Source: Porphyridium purpureum (taxonomy: Eukaryota; Rhodophyta; Bangiophyceae; Porphyridiales; Porphyridiaceae). From it: a DNA stretch of 64,000 nucleotides. The translations under genes and the position numbers were made by a program. The notes beneath the pieces were generated by a model. The model was not told the origin of the DNA and ran no database searches. It saw only the letters and a program-made list of their open reading frames with translations. The stretch is taken from NCBI GenBank assembly GCA_008690995.1, contig VRMN01000001.1, forward strand, positions 2,604,001-2,668,000. Reading direction: 5' to 3'. How positions within the stretch are numbered: the first letter of the stretch is position 1; every line of letters begins with the position of its first letter. Positions 54,922 to 64,000 of the stretch are shown here, in pieces.

Positions 54922-57900
54922 TCACATATCTTCTTCAACCTCCTCTTCATCTTCGACGACACCATCTGCTCCAAAGTCCCGAAAGTCCAGCAGAGCATCG
55001 TCTTGTGTATGATCTGGATCGTGATCTGACGCCTTGCTTGTGTTCGACGTTACCCCATCCGACTCAACGACGACATCGACATTGTCTGCCCCGCCAAACT
55101 CATCCATTTCATCGCGAAAAACGTCGTCATTCTGCCGATCGAAAGTCTTCGCAGAGAATGATGGGATGACTTGCGGAGTGCTTTCCTGAGCCACTGAAAA
55201 GTCCTGACCACTCTGCCCGCGACCACTGAAATCAAGCAAAACATCATCCTGACTCGAGCTTGGCTCGCTCAGGACCATCTCAGCAAGAGCTTCGTGCACA
55301 GACATTTTTTCGACCGTCTCTGTCTTCGTCGCCGCGCTTTGAGTGAAGAGAGATTCATCAAAATCGAGCAGCGGGGGAGGGACGAATGCTTGGAGCTCCG
55401 CGATGCGCGCGAGTGCAAGTTCATCCTCTTCAGTTTGCGCTTCCGGTTCAGATCCAGCATTCATGGGAAAAATATCAAAATCATTCATTTCGTCAAGCGA
55501 GAAACGATCCTCATGGTTCTGACTGACGTCCGCGGGCAGGCCCTTGATTTCGGAACGGTCGAGTCGAACCTCATCCTCAGAAACGGGATCAGCCGAGAGT
55601 GAACGATCGTGACCGTACAGCTCCCTCTTCACCGTTCCGTCTTCAAGCCCAGCATCAAAGCTCATCTCGTTCTCACGGTGAACAGACCAAGCGTGTGGCG
55701 GATCACTTATAGCCTCAATTTCGACATGGTCGGCTGTACGTCCGACCGCGGTTTCGTCATCTAATTCTTGACTGTCATTTCGTCTGCTCCTCAGGTCATC
55801 TCCCGGTGGATCCTCCGCAAGCGACAAGTCGACGCGTGCTGCGGAAATGTGGTCCTTTGCACCTGCGCTTGCGGCAATGCTGTAAAAGTCCGGAGGGAAT
55901 GCAAGGGTTTCCCCAACATGTCCCGCATATACACTCGTTGGCGGAGAGTCGAGCAGTGATGGAATCCTTGGAACCACGGCCAGCTTAGAAACGTTCCCAG
56001 CATCACCACGAGAATTCTCTACCACCGTATCGGCTCCGGCATGTGCTCCCGCATCACGCATTTCCGGAAAGGTTTGTACTACGTTCGATGATCTTTGGGT
56101 GCCACTCAGGTGCAGGCGGTCCCCAAAGCCTTCCCCCGCAACAGCACATGGGTCTTCTAAATCCCCCCCAACCTCATCCATCTCGCCAGTCGGTTCCTCC
56201 AACAGATTACCAGTACTGGCAATAGCTGCATTGCTATGCTCCGGCAATCGCTTATCACCGGGTGTGCTGATCGGTGGGATAGACGGAGAAAGTGCCGCTA
56301 CTGATGATGGTACGAAACTGGTCCTTCCTTCACTTCTAACCCCATCCCCGGCGGAATGCAATTCATCACTAAGATTCGGCCCCACTGAGTTCTGATTTTG
56401 TGTAACGTCTGATGATTTTGTGGATCTTGCTCCATCATTGGTACCTGCTTGACGAACCTCCGTACCGTGCTGGTTTACAGCGCGATCGTTTCCTTCCATG
56501 CTTAATTCGCCCTCGTGCGGGTCAGAAGATTGCAGAAATTCGTCCTCTTCTTGGTCTGCCGGCTTCCTGACGACACCATCCATAGTATCTTGAGTGCTTG
56601 GAACCGCAGTCGTAGTATTGGAGGAGATACCAAAAGAAGCAGAATCATGTTTCTTGGCTTCCTCGCGTAGCCTCCGTCGATCCTCACGCTCACGCTGCAA
56701 TCGTGCTTTTTCGTCAGCGGCGATGTTATCAGCAGTGCACTGTTCGACGGCCTTGATGAACCCACCAAATGTGGCAAACATTTCTTGCACTTTGGCGTTT
56801 TTTGGATCTTCTCCCAAGTACTCTGCCAGATTATGAAACTCGTCCACCATTTTGTCGAGGTCCCTTTTAAGAGCTTCCACCATTTCCTCTGCTTTGATGA
56901 AGCGGCGATGTGCCACAGACAGCTCAAAATGATGGTCCACGTCACCATCAATATCATCGTCACCACCACCCTCACCGAGCTCTTTGCTACCACTGCTGAA
57001 CTGACGATCGGGTTTGCTCTGATCCCTACCATCTAGCAATAGTGGCGTCGCTTTCGAGCTGAGACTGAAACCAAAACCTGAACCTGATCCCGACCCTGAT
57101 CCCGACCCTGAACCCACGCCCTGCCCTCGAGATTTCATTTTCGACAACGTTTTTGAACCAATCTTAGTTTCCAGATGCTGACGATGGCGCAACGCATCGG
57201 CCTGTTCCGGGTGATACTGCTCTTCCGCGACCTGCTCTCCTACATCTTCAAGATCATCAACTTGCGCGTGCGACGCAGATGCATTCGATAAGACGGACCC
57301 CGTCCCGGCCTGATCATTTTCGCTGCCAATTGATCGCCGGCTTGCCCGGTGACTCAGGCCATCGCTGAGCTCGCTAACATTTTGAAGCAAACGACGGTGG
57401 AATGATTTTTGTTGACTTGGACGCCGCGCAAGTGAGCGCGGTGTCATTCCCGTCTCTTTCAATTGCATTGTGACCTCGCGGCCCAGCAGCGCCACCGCGG
57501 CCTCGAGCGCATTTACGTCTGCAATCAACTCTTCCTTGACCACTTTACTTGCACCGGAAACGCTCGGAAACTGCTTTGCAAAAGCGTGCTCCTCCCGCAT
57601 CTGCTGCTTCTGACCGTCGGGCGCCTTTTCCTCCAGCTTACGCAACACATAATGCAGCAAAGTCATATTTTTGTCCCTTGACCGCGTGTCTGTAAGTTTC
57701 AGCAGCGCGTCCAATCGGAAGCCGCGCGCGCTTCCGCGCTTCGTGCCCTCGTTTAAGAAATTACCGATCGACAGAACCGCACCCAGCAAAAGCTGGAGAG
57801 TTTGGCTACTGCGAATCTCGGCACATGCGGAACGCACGCGCTCAATCACAATGCGGCAGTCAGTGCAAGCGCTCTTGTACGTGCGGAGCGTGAGCATGGC

Positions 57901-60900
57901 ACGCAACTTATTATTCCATCGCGGCACAGTGCCTGCGAAAACCACGAGCGCTTCGCAAGCAAGCATACTCTCTTGCACACGCTTTTGGACACGCTTCTGC
58001 ACAAAAGCCTGTCGAGCGTCATCATCGTCTGCTAGTTTCTCGAGTTCATCCTTGTTGTCGAGCTCCACTTGCTGCACCAGCTGTGTATAGTGCTCGCGTC
58101 CGAGCGCCATTTCCTCCTCTAACACCGGATTTGTTGCGAGCGCATTCACATTATCGTCGCTCAGCTTCCGATGCAACGGGTCGAGGCGGTAAACCGCCAG
58201 CGCGATTCCGTTGGCGTCTACATGGAACTGCTTCAGCATGATCTCAGCGTTCTGCAGCTTGCGAGGCTCGATTATTCCTGCAGGTCGCTTAAAGCCCAAA
58301 CCTGCCCCCACACTGGGCACAGCGGCGCCATCGCCGTCCGTGCCTTCCTCCGCCCCCGTCGCGCGTGCAGGCTTGGTTGAGAATAACTCGAGCAATTCAT
58401 CCTCAACGTCGTCCGCGACATGCACGAGGTCCGGGTTCGCCTCCTGAACTTTGGCGAAGATTGTCTTGTTGGCTTGTGCTTCCGGAATCGGGTTCCAGTG
58501 GAACTGCTTCAGGTCCTTGTGCTTTCGCTCCGGCACAACGGGCGGTGGCGCCGGCACTGCAGCTCCTCCACCTTTACCAGTGATTCCTGCTCGACGCATC
58601 ACGCGACCAACCCCACCAGGTCCAGGCGGAGGCGGTGGCGGCATCGGCGGTCCACCTGCCTTACCGCCCAAACCAGGGACAGGCGGCGGCGGAGGTGGCT
58701 TTGGGATAGCTTTTCCACTGCCTGCGCCTGTTCCAAAGACGGGTGTCGGTCCAGGCGGTGGTGGCGGGGGAGGTGGAGGAGGTGGTGCCGCGCCGCCCTT
58801 CGACGCTGGTACAGCTGCTCCCGGAGGTGGAGGAGGCGGAGGTGGTGGTGCCGGAGCATTACTAGAGCCCGCCGTACCAGATGCTAACCGACTTGGCGGT
58901 GGTGGCATCGGTGCCGACCCTCCTCCACTTCCTCCAGAAACTGTGAAACTCTTGAAGTCAGCTTCGAATGGTTCTAGGCTCATAGCGGGGGGAAACAGCT
59001 CCATACCAGCAGACACCAAAGTGTCGTTCTGATTCAAAGTTGACCCCGCGCTATCAATTGAAGCTCCGCCGCGATCGACAAGCGACTCTGTTGCAAGACG
59101 TCGCCGATCCAAGTGCAGAATAAGCTCACGCCGAGAGCATTGCCCAGATTCTGTCTTCGCCAATGTCATCAAACCATTCCGAATTTCAGCAACAAACTCG
59201 GCTAGTTTGTCTGTGTTTCCATCTGCTCGTGCATTCAGTGCGTCGAGCTGAGCAATCAGGGCTGAGACCTCAAACCTCCCAGTCTGGCCAATAATGGCGC
59301 TTTGAAGTTGCACTTCTAGAAACGCATCAAAGTCGTCCACCACGCCAGCGGAATCCGGCGTCGTGGAGCTTTCCCTTCGAGAGCTGTTCTTCAGGAAGTG
59401 ATCGTGCACTTCTTCCTCTATACCTTCTTGCTCGTCGTCATCATCAATAACATCGTCGAAGTCTTCTTCTTCCTCCTCCTCCTCGTCCTCCTCCTCATCG
59501 TCGTCTACAAAATGCACGTCATCCCCAAGGCTTCCGTCTCTCAACAGGCCGTCGATCGCATCCATATCCTCACCAGTATCGTCGAGCGCGGCGGTGAACA
59601 TGACAGATTTTCGACGGATCAGCTCTCTCGCCACCTCAGCACCGCCGGGCACGTACTTGGGCCCTGCGCCGGCCGCAGTGTCGTCATGCGCCGCTGATGC
59701 CGATGCTTCGGCCTGCAGATCTCGAAAGGCGTACACAAAGTCCTTCAAGTCATCCTCCGGCACTTCCTCCAGCATTTCTCGCACTAATGCTGCACGCTTA
59801 TCATCTGGATCGCTGAGGTGGCGAAGCTCGAACGCTTGATGGAGCTCGCTCATGAGACTCTGCTCCTGTGCGCGCGCAAAACCCAACGCGTCGTTATTTA
59901 GACCTAGTTGAAGCGCGTGATTCTGCGCCGTCTCGCGATGCGCCTCACGCAAATACAGCGGTTTATCCAGAAACTGGATTGCCGAGGCGCGCTCGATGGG
60001 GGCTTGCGCCATCATGCTCTCCATGGAATTCAAACCGCGCAGAATCTCACCAATGCGGACCATCTCTTCAGGTGCATGGCGTTCTGCCAACTCATCAAAA
60101 TCCTCACGGATCGCCTCGCTGTAGATGTGCAAGTCACAGTCCATACCGTCAGGAAGACCGTACCGCTGAAAGTCGGCTGCATGCAAACGCATCACAGGCC
60201 CGCGCATAAAAGCCGAGTGCATCCACACTGAAAACAGCGTTCTCGCCATTTGCGTCGACGTTCTAGCAGAATAGATATCCTTCTCGGCGTCAAAAAGCTC
60301 CAGCTCGTCTTCATAAAGGACGTGTTGGAAAAGCAGGCGAATTTGACCATATACCAACGAGTCGATCTGGAAAGCCGCAAACCCTTCCGCAACGAGCGAT
60401 TCGTCCATGGGGGTGAACACTTCCTCTGCAGAACCCTCTTCCAAGAGTACTAATCGTGGGCGCCAGCTCTTTCCGTTCGGCATGCGAATTCGTATTTGAA
60501 GCGTCACGCGCTGCAGAGACTGCGGCGAGAGATTTGGCAGTACCTTCTTGAACCGCAGTTCCTGAAGGTAGTGAAGGAAGCGCATAAAATCGGCGGACGA
60601 TATGAGCTCATGCAGCCGACGTTGAGCGACTGTCTCAGACGATACCATCAGCGCAGCATTAAGCGCTGTCGAAAATCGTTTCCGAAGACGGCGACAAATT
60701 TCTTTGCCGTCTAATTTTTGCATCACGTACGACGCAAACGCAGCACATACCAGCAGACCAGGTAAAAGCACGTCAAGATCTCCTATTAGAAGCACCAAGC
60801 GAAACTCGTATTCTTCCTCCACGTCAACCGAGCTGCCTCCGCGCATGGTCTTGTTCATATTCCCCAAAACCCTACCTCGCTTCGCCCTCGTCTTGGGCTT

Positions 60901-61767
60901 GGCGGTGTGCGTCTGTCCTGTCGGATTCGACACAATCCAGTCGTACATGTCTGCGCAGGTCTCCACGACCACCTGCAAGGGAGGCAGCTCGTACGGCACG
61001 AACGGGCCTAGCGGGCACGGCAGAACTTCGGCATCTGCAAGGCTGAGCTGTCGCGTCACAAGGTCCTCGATTGATGCTAACGGCGTGGGAACAGACCCTG
61101 TGTCTACGACCATGACGCGTGCTTTGGCGTGCTCAACAGCAGGCCGCCGCTTCACCATCTTATCCATGCATGCTCTGAGCTCTGAACGCAGCGAAGGAAT
61201 GGCCGTTTCCGGCATACACGCAAGATCTGGGTATTTTCCGTGCGCGTGAACATTAGGAAACTCAGCATCTGGAGCCCTTGTGTTTGTTGGACTTGCCGCC
61301 TTTCTCGTTAACACCAGAAATGCGTCATACAATTCGAAAATCGTTGCGCCCTCGTTCGGCCTGCCCGCGTGAGCTGCGCCCGTGCCAGGCACTCCCGCCA
61401 ACGCGCTGCTGTCTGCCGCTGAACGTTTCACGGCCGCCGCATCGCTCTGAAGGCGAGGAGGCCGCGGCGCCACTTCGTGAGACGGTGCGGCCCCAGCGAC
61501 AGGACTCTCGCTTGGTCGCGCACGCTGCGGCAGCGACGGCGCCGCGGACGACGAGTTGGTTGACGCACCATCAACATCACGCAGGTTCGCGCGCGCATTG
61601 CTTTGTTCTTCTGCCTGGCCCTGACTGCGGCTCTGACCGCGCGCCTTTTCCTTCCTGCCGTCAGTTTTCGAACCGCTGCCGCTGCCGCTCGCGCTGCCCG
61701 AAAAGTCGCGCGCGGCCGCGCCCTGCGCGTCCTTCGAGATGTAGAACGAGCTGAACAGTTTCTTCAT
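54922..61767 (-). CDS. very large formin with PTEN-like/C2 head, FH1-FH2 and long tail, 2281 aa
   Basis: The first ATG is at 61767 (MKKLFSSFYISK, comparable to the MxLxxRFFYxK start of plant class II formins); the frame extends to a TTG at 61794. After a low-complexity stretch (~20-140), residues ~145-400 resemble an inactive PTEN-phosphatase fold (ETCADMYDWIVSNP, then LVLLIGDLDVLLPGLLVCAAF where a CxxGKxRTG loop should be). Residues ~402-525 fit the PTEN-type C2 (QRVTLQIRIRMPNGK, RLLFQHVLYEDELELFD). An acidic run (~750-790) precedes FH1 (~945-1069, Pro runs up to 11). FH2 is at ~1079-1455 with LKQFHWNPIP, then LSIGNFLNEGTKRGSARGF and the lasso/knob region. A coiled-coil-like segment (~1610-1700) and ~580 acidic, disordered residues follow. 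Role: actin nucleation and elongation at membranes bound through the C2 part. Confidence 0.9.
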   Translation of the reverse strand: MKKLFSSFYISKDAQGAAARDFSGSASGSGSGSKTDGRKEKARGQSRSQGQAEEQSNARANLRDVDGASTNSSSAAPSLPQRARPSESPVAGAAPSHEVAPRPPRLQSDAAAVKRSAADSSALAGVPGTGAAHAGRPNEGATIFELYDAFLVLTRKAASPTNTRAPDAEFPNVHAHGKYPDLACMPETAIPSLRSELRACMDKMVKRRPAVEHAKARVMVVDTGSVPTPLASIEDLVTRQLSLADAEVLPCPLGPFVPYELPPLQVVVETCADMYDWIVSNPTGQTHTAKPKTRAKRGRVLGNMNKTMRGGSSVDVEEEYEFRLVLLIGDLDVLLPGLLVCAAFASYVMQKLDGKEICRRLRKRFSTALNAALMVSSETVAQRRLHELISSADFMRFLHYLQELRFKKVLPNLSPQSLQRVTLQIRIRMPNGKSWRPRLVLLEEGSAEEVFTPMDESLVAEGFAAFQIDSLVYGQIRLLFQHVLYEDELELFDAEKDIYSARTSTQMARTLFSVWMHSAFMRGPVMRLHAADFQRYGLPDGMDCDLHIYSEAIREDFDELAERHAPEEMVRIGEILRGLNSMESMMAQAPIERASAIQFLDKPLYLREAHRETAQNHALQLGLNNDALGFARAQEQSLMSELHQAFELRHLSDPDDKRAALVREMLEEVPEDDLKDFVYAFRDLQAEASASAAHDDTAAGAGPKYVPGGAEVARELIRRKSVMFTAALDDTGEDMDAIDGLLRDGSLGDDVHFVDDDEEEDEEEEEEEDFDDVIDDDDEQEGIEEEVHDHFLKNSSRRESSTTPDSAGVVDDFDAFLEVQLQSAIIGQTGRFEVSALIAQLDALNARADGNTDKLAEFVAEIRNGLMTLAKTESGQCSRRELILHLDRRRLATESLVDRGGASIDSAGSTLNQNDTLVSAGMELFPPAMSLEPFEADFKSFTVSGGSGGGSAPMPPPPSRLASGTAGSSNAPAPPPPPPPPPGAAVPASKGGAAPPPPPPPPPPPGPTPVFGTGAGSGKAIPKPPPPPPVPGLGGKAGGPPMPPPPPPGPGGVGRVMRRAGITGKGGGAAVPAPPPVVPERKHKDLKQFHWNPIPEAQANKTIFAKVQEANPDLVHVADDVEDELLELFSTKPARATGAEEGTDGDGAAVPSVGAGLGFKRPAGIIEPRKLQNAEIMLKQFHVDANGIALAVYRLDPLHRKLSDDNVNALATNPVLEEEMALGREHYTQLVQQVELDNKDELEKLADDDDARQAFVQKRVQKRVQESMLACEALVVFAGTVPRWNNKLRAMLTLRTYKSACTDCRIVIERVRSACAEIRSSQTLQLLLGAVLSIGNFLNEGTKRGSARGFRLDALLKLTDTRSRDKNMTLLHYVLRKLEEKAPDGQKQQMREEHAFAKQFPSVSGASKVVKEELIADVNALEAAVALLGREVTMQLKETGMTPRSLARRPSQQKSFHRRLLQNVSELSDGLSHRASRRSIGSENDQAGTGSVLSNASASHAQVDDLEDVGEQVAEEQYHPEQADALRHRQHLETKIGSKTLSKMKSRGQGVGSGSGSGSGSGSGFGFSLSSKATPLLLDGRDQSKPDRQFSSGSKELGEGGGDDDIDGDVDHHFELSVAHRRFIKAEEMVEALKRDLDKMVDEFHNLAEYLGEDPKNAKVQEMFATFGGFIKAVEQCTADNIAADEKARLQREREDRRRLREEAKKHDSASFGISSNTTTAVPSTQDTMDGVVRKPADQEEDEFLQSSDPHEGELSMEGNDRAVNQHGTEVRQAGTNDGARSTKSSDVTQNQNSVGPNLSDELHSAGDGVRSEGRTSFVPSSVAALSPSIPPISTPGDKRLPEHSNAAIASTGNLLEEPTGEMDEVGGDLEDPCAVAGEGFGDRLHLSGTQRSSNVVQTFPEMRDAGAHAGADTVVENSRGDAGNVSKLAVVPRIPSLLDSPPTSVYAGHVGETLAFPPDFYSIAASAGAKDHISAARVDLSLAEDPPGDDLRSRRNDSQELDDETAVGRTADHVEIEAISDPPHAWSVHRENEMSFDAGLEDGTVKRELYGHDRSLSADPVSEDEVRLDRSEIKGLPADVSQNHEDRFSLDEMNDFDIFPMNAGSEPEAQTEEDELALARIAELQAFVPPPLLDFDESLFTQSAATKTETVEKMSVHEALAEMVLSEPSSSQDDVLLDFSGRGQSGQDFSVAQESTPQVIPSFSAKTFDRQNDDVFRDEMDEFGGADNVDVVVESDGVTSNTSKASDHDPDHTQDDALLDFRDFGADGVVEDEEEVEEDM

Positions 61768-62666
61768 CCTGTCACCCGAGCTCGCCGCCCGCAACTGCCC
61801 GCCGCCCAGGCGCGCTCACGCACTCACCCAAACCGCGCGTCGCACGTCTACGCACCGCTCCCTCCTGCTGACCCACACCACTCGCCTCTCGCGCTCACCA
61901 TCGCCTGTCATTTCCGGCGCACTGTACCTCGGCCACTGTGGTACAGTGACCGTGCCCATAACTGTACCTCACTTCTAATTTTGGCGCGCGTGCTTGCCTC
62001 CAGAGGATCATCAGCCCACATGGAAAATCCAAATCCTCCGCGCCAATTCAAAATCGCACGCCTTCTGGTTGGTCATTTAATTTCATGAACGGAATTTTTC
62101 TCGATGTTGGGCTTCTGTACTTTTTCCACAGCGCGCTCGCTCTGAAATCGGTGTGGAACCACGTATTCAATGTCTGCGGTCATTGATCTACGTGGTTGAC
62201 ATGGGCGGGGCGGGGTGTCAATCCTCATGACATGACGATACACAGAACCTCCGAAAATCAAAACAACCCTGTTCTGGAAATCGAAACGGAGCGGGCGTGA
62301 CGGCGCGTTTGTGCGTTTGTGTGTGTAAAGAGTTTATGTAGGTGTTTCGAATTTGGAGTCGCTCGTTCATTTGGATGGCATGTTTTCTCTCTCTAGTGGC
62401 TCCACGTGTTTGTTGTATGTGATCTTGCGCGGTGGGTGTGGCGGGGTCGGGGTTGCGCTGGACACCGGACACGTTTCGTTGAATCCAGTAGCGGGCGGGA
62501 GGTGTTCTCTGGCCAGACGCGACGTGACGTTCGATTTCTTTGGTACGTTTCGATTCAGATGCTTTTGCAGCGGTTTAATGGTTTCATGTTGATGATCATC
62601 AACGCAAATGAAGGAGTGTGAAATTCAACACGCGACACTGTGCGCGATAGTGGAACAATGGGAAGG
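61768..62666. other. divergent promoter region, formin and small acidic protein genes
   Basis: About 900 bases without a supported gene. It holds the GTAC cluster at 61920-61972 on the formin side and leads to the TATA box at 62667. Confidence 0.45.
61920..61972. promoter_or_regulatory. three GTAC-core motifs upstream of the formin gene
   Basis: CACTGTACCTC (61920), the inverted GGTACAGTGA (61940) and AACTGTACCTCAC (61960), 153-205 bases before ATG 61767. Confidence 0.5.
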
Positions 62667-62679
62667 CGTATAAAGCGCG
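62667..62679 (+). promoter_or_regulatory. TATA box (CGTATAAAGCGCG) for the gene at 62845
   Basis: Nearly the same as the box at 9513; about 169 bases before ATG 62845. Confidence 0.6.
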
Positions 62680-62844
62680 AAACAGCACTCGTGGGTGTAG
62701 ACGGCGAAACAAGTTGTGAAGGTGGGTACGAGAGAAGCATATTCGTCGCGACGCGAGGGCGCAGTGCGAGAAGAGGGCTTACTTGCTTGAACACGTCCTT
62801 GAGGCGACTTGGTTGAAAGGGTTTAGATAGGGGAAAAGGAAGCC

Positions 62845-63450
62845 ATGGAGTGTGCTCTTCTACACATGGGATTTGTCGGCGGGTCGACGGGGCCTGTATC
62901 GACTCCACCGCGAGGGTCGACCTCGGCCGCCCGGCTCAGCGGTCTGTCTCCCGCAAGAAGGCTCTTTGACATGAAGGATACAGATCGCGAGCAGCGATTA
63001 CGACGCACGTGGTCGAGGGCGGCGACGGTTGAATCCGGAGCCCCACCGGCGGTGGTGGCGACGGCAACACCGTCGCCTACCGAGACGGTGATGGACAGTA
63101 ACGACAACGCCGGTTCTTTCTGCACACCGCTGAAGGCTTCCACGGCTGCGCTTTACGGAGATGACCAGGATCTCATGACATTCGAGCTGCTGCCCGGGAT
63201 CGAGACAGATAGCATTGAAATGATTACGGCGTTCGATGACATTGGGAGTGATGTGGCGTCTTTCTTTTCGGACGAGAACGCGCTTGCTTTTGAGGAACAA
63301 AGCTGCAGCAGCGTGAATCAGTCTTCTGACGCAACGCCAGTGCTCAGTGAGAATAGCCGATTCTTACCGGTCTCGTGCTCTCGTGGGATCGGCAAGAGGC
63401 GACCGGAGAAACGCGCAGGTGCCAAGGCACAAAAAAACGTACCCGTGTGA
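62845..63450 (+). CDS. small acidic hypothetical protein, 201 aa
   Basis: ATG in an AGCCATGG context with a TATA box 169 bases upstream. The protein has a Gly/Ser/Thr-rich N-terminus, a charged helix (FDMKDTDREQRLRRTWSR, ~43-60), an acidic middle (DDQDLMTFELLPGIETDSIEM, then FDDIGSDVASFFSDENALAFEEQ, ~112-153) and a basic end (GKRRPEKRAGAKAQK). Acidic-hydrophobic patches beside a basic region would suit a transcription regulator, but no known domain is visible. The frame ends just after a run of seven A. In the next frame the sequence goes on for ~45 codons with TYPCDARRCPWSG, so the end may be wrong if the run length is misread. Confidence 0.55.
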   Translation: MECALLHMGFVGGSTGPVSTPPRGSTSAARLSGLSPARRLFDMKDTDREQRLRRTWSRAATVESGAPPAVVATATPSPTETVMDSNDNAGSFCTPLKASTAALYGDDQDLMTFELLPGIETDSIEMITAFDDIGSDVASFFSDENALAFEEQSCSSVNQSSDATPVLSENSRFLPVSCSRGIGKRRPEKRAGAKAQKNVPV

Positions 63451-63783
63451 CGCCCGTCGGTGTCCATGGTCGGGTCTCGATTATTATAGCACTTCGCTTG
63501 CGCTGGAGTGGCTTGGCATCCGATATAGCATACGGAAACGCTCTAATCCCTCTTATTGCATTTTGTATAGATATAGAACTTAAAGCCATGAGCTGCATTA
63601 ATTCAGTATCATTTTTACGCCTCTGATAGCTGGTGGGTTTTGAGCACTATCAGCCCTTTAATCAAACAAAGCTTGATAAGAAATAAGCACTCGTGCCACG
63701 GTGCCCACGCAGTCGCGCTGAGGCGCCTGCCCAAAATCGTATACGCCGCTGCCACAAAGTTGCGACTCCGAATCTCCTGCGCT
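63451..63783. other. intergenic region near the right edge
   Basis: 3' flanks of two convergent genes. Apart from the possible frame extension to 63583 described with the previous gene, nothing is seen. Confidence 0.35.
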
Positions 63784-63999
63784 TCAAAGCTCTGTCGCGA
63801 CTGGCTTTCGTGCCTGAAACGGTCCGTACGGGTTCTGGACGAGCCGCGAATAAAGCCAGTCCCCGACCCATCCGGGAACCAAGCTGCGCACTGCCACAAA
63901 TGCGCGATTAAGCCAGCTGACGCCAATCCAGTGGTGGTATGCCAACGTTCGCCCTTCGTATCCCACGTGGTCGACGATTTTCTGAAAGACGTCAGCGTC
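63784..63999 (-). CDS. C-terminal end of a gene running off the right edge (DCC/DUF393-like?)
   Basis: The minus-strand frame is open from the window edge to a TGA at 63784 (72 codons): DADVFQKIVDHVGYEGRT..., then IGVSWLNRAFVAVRSLVPGW, and WLYSRLVQNPYGPFQ. The pattern of a hydrophobic helix, VP, then D-x-x-Y-x-x-(L/V)-x-x-N-x-Y-x-x-F recalls the C-terminus of DCC (DUF393) thiol-disulphide oxidoreductase-like proteins, but the CxxC end is outside the window, so this is a guess. The start lies beyond base 64000. Confidence 0.45.
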   Translation of the reverse strand, partial: DADVFQKIVDHVGYEGRTLAYHHWIGVSWLNRAFVAVRSLVPGWVGDWLYSRLVQNPYGPFQARKPVATEL

Positions 64000-64000
64000 A

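Noticed and set aside
58451-59032. Plus-strand 193-codon frame rich in Gly
   Set aside because: It is the antisense shadow of the poly-Pro FH1 region of the formin; the composition follows from CCN codons read backwards.
1-64000. tRNA, rRNA or CRISPR features
   Set aside because: None was recognisable by eye; a covariance-model search would be needed to exclude small RNA genes.

Overview
The window looks like nuclear DNA of a compact, intron-poor eukaryotic alga. Long single-exon genes encode typically eukaryotic proteins: a USP7/UBP12 deubiquitinase, a formin with a PTEN-like head, an ESCRT-III subunit, a TM9 nonaspanin and a calcineurin-like phosphatase. A bacterial-type tryptophanyl-tRNA synthetase carries an organelle-type leader. 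Two membrane-anchored starch-binding proteins suggest starch in the cytosol. Together these fit a unicellular red alga such as Porphyridium; the genus is inference from memory, not a database result. Starts were set at ATG codons, using leader peptides, TATA boxes and family lengths.

Layout. 1-3.4 kb: the 3' part of a USP7/UBP12 gene and a small convergent gene. 3.4-9.2 kb: a young Ty1/copia-type LTR element (minus strand) inserted between two divergent small genes. 9.2-22.3 kb: a small unknown gene, a type II membrane protein, a giant TMEM131-like protein and a TM9SF nonaspanin. 22.3-25.2 kb: no intact gene, but traces of decayed coding sequence. 25.2-35.6 kb: CHMP6/VPS20, a CS-domain (NudC-like) protein, a PP2B/PPEF-type phosphatase, TMEM115 and a BTB protein. 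36.5-41.6 kb: a giant secreted/type I surface protein. 42-47 kb: a Nudix hydrolase and a divergent pair of membrane-anchored starch-binding-domain proteins, a CBM48 protein with a CaaX end (the one gene here with a clear intron) and a tail-anchored CBM20 protein. 47.4-51.3 kb: a ketopantoate reductase-like enzyme, tryptophanyl-tRNA synthetase and a four-helix membrane protein. 51.7-53.2 kb: a dead Tc1/mariner transposon. 53.3-64 kb: a saccharopine dehydrogenase-like oxidoreductase, a very large formin, a small acidic unknown protein and the 3' end of one more gene.

Several genes serve the secretory and endomembrane system (TMEM131, TM9SF, CHMP6, TMEM115, surface protein), which would suit a cell that exports much polysaccharide; their closeness may be chance. 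Two regulatory patterns recur: a TATAAA/TATAAG box 120-200 bases before the start codon, often followed by G/C-rich sequence, and a CACTGTAC / GTACAGTG motif, often in inverted pairs, mostly 130-170 bases upstream of starts. The most interesting biology is the CBM48/CBM20 divergent pair, which resembles a starch-to-membrane tethering module, and the link between the GTAC promoter motif and the Tc1 transposon ends.
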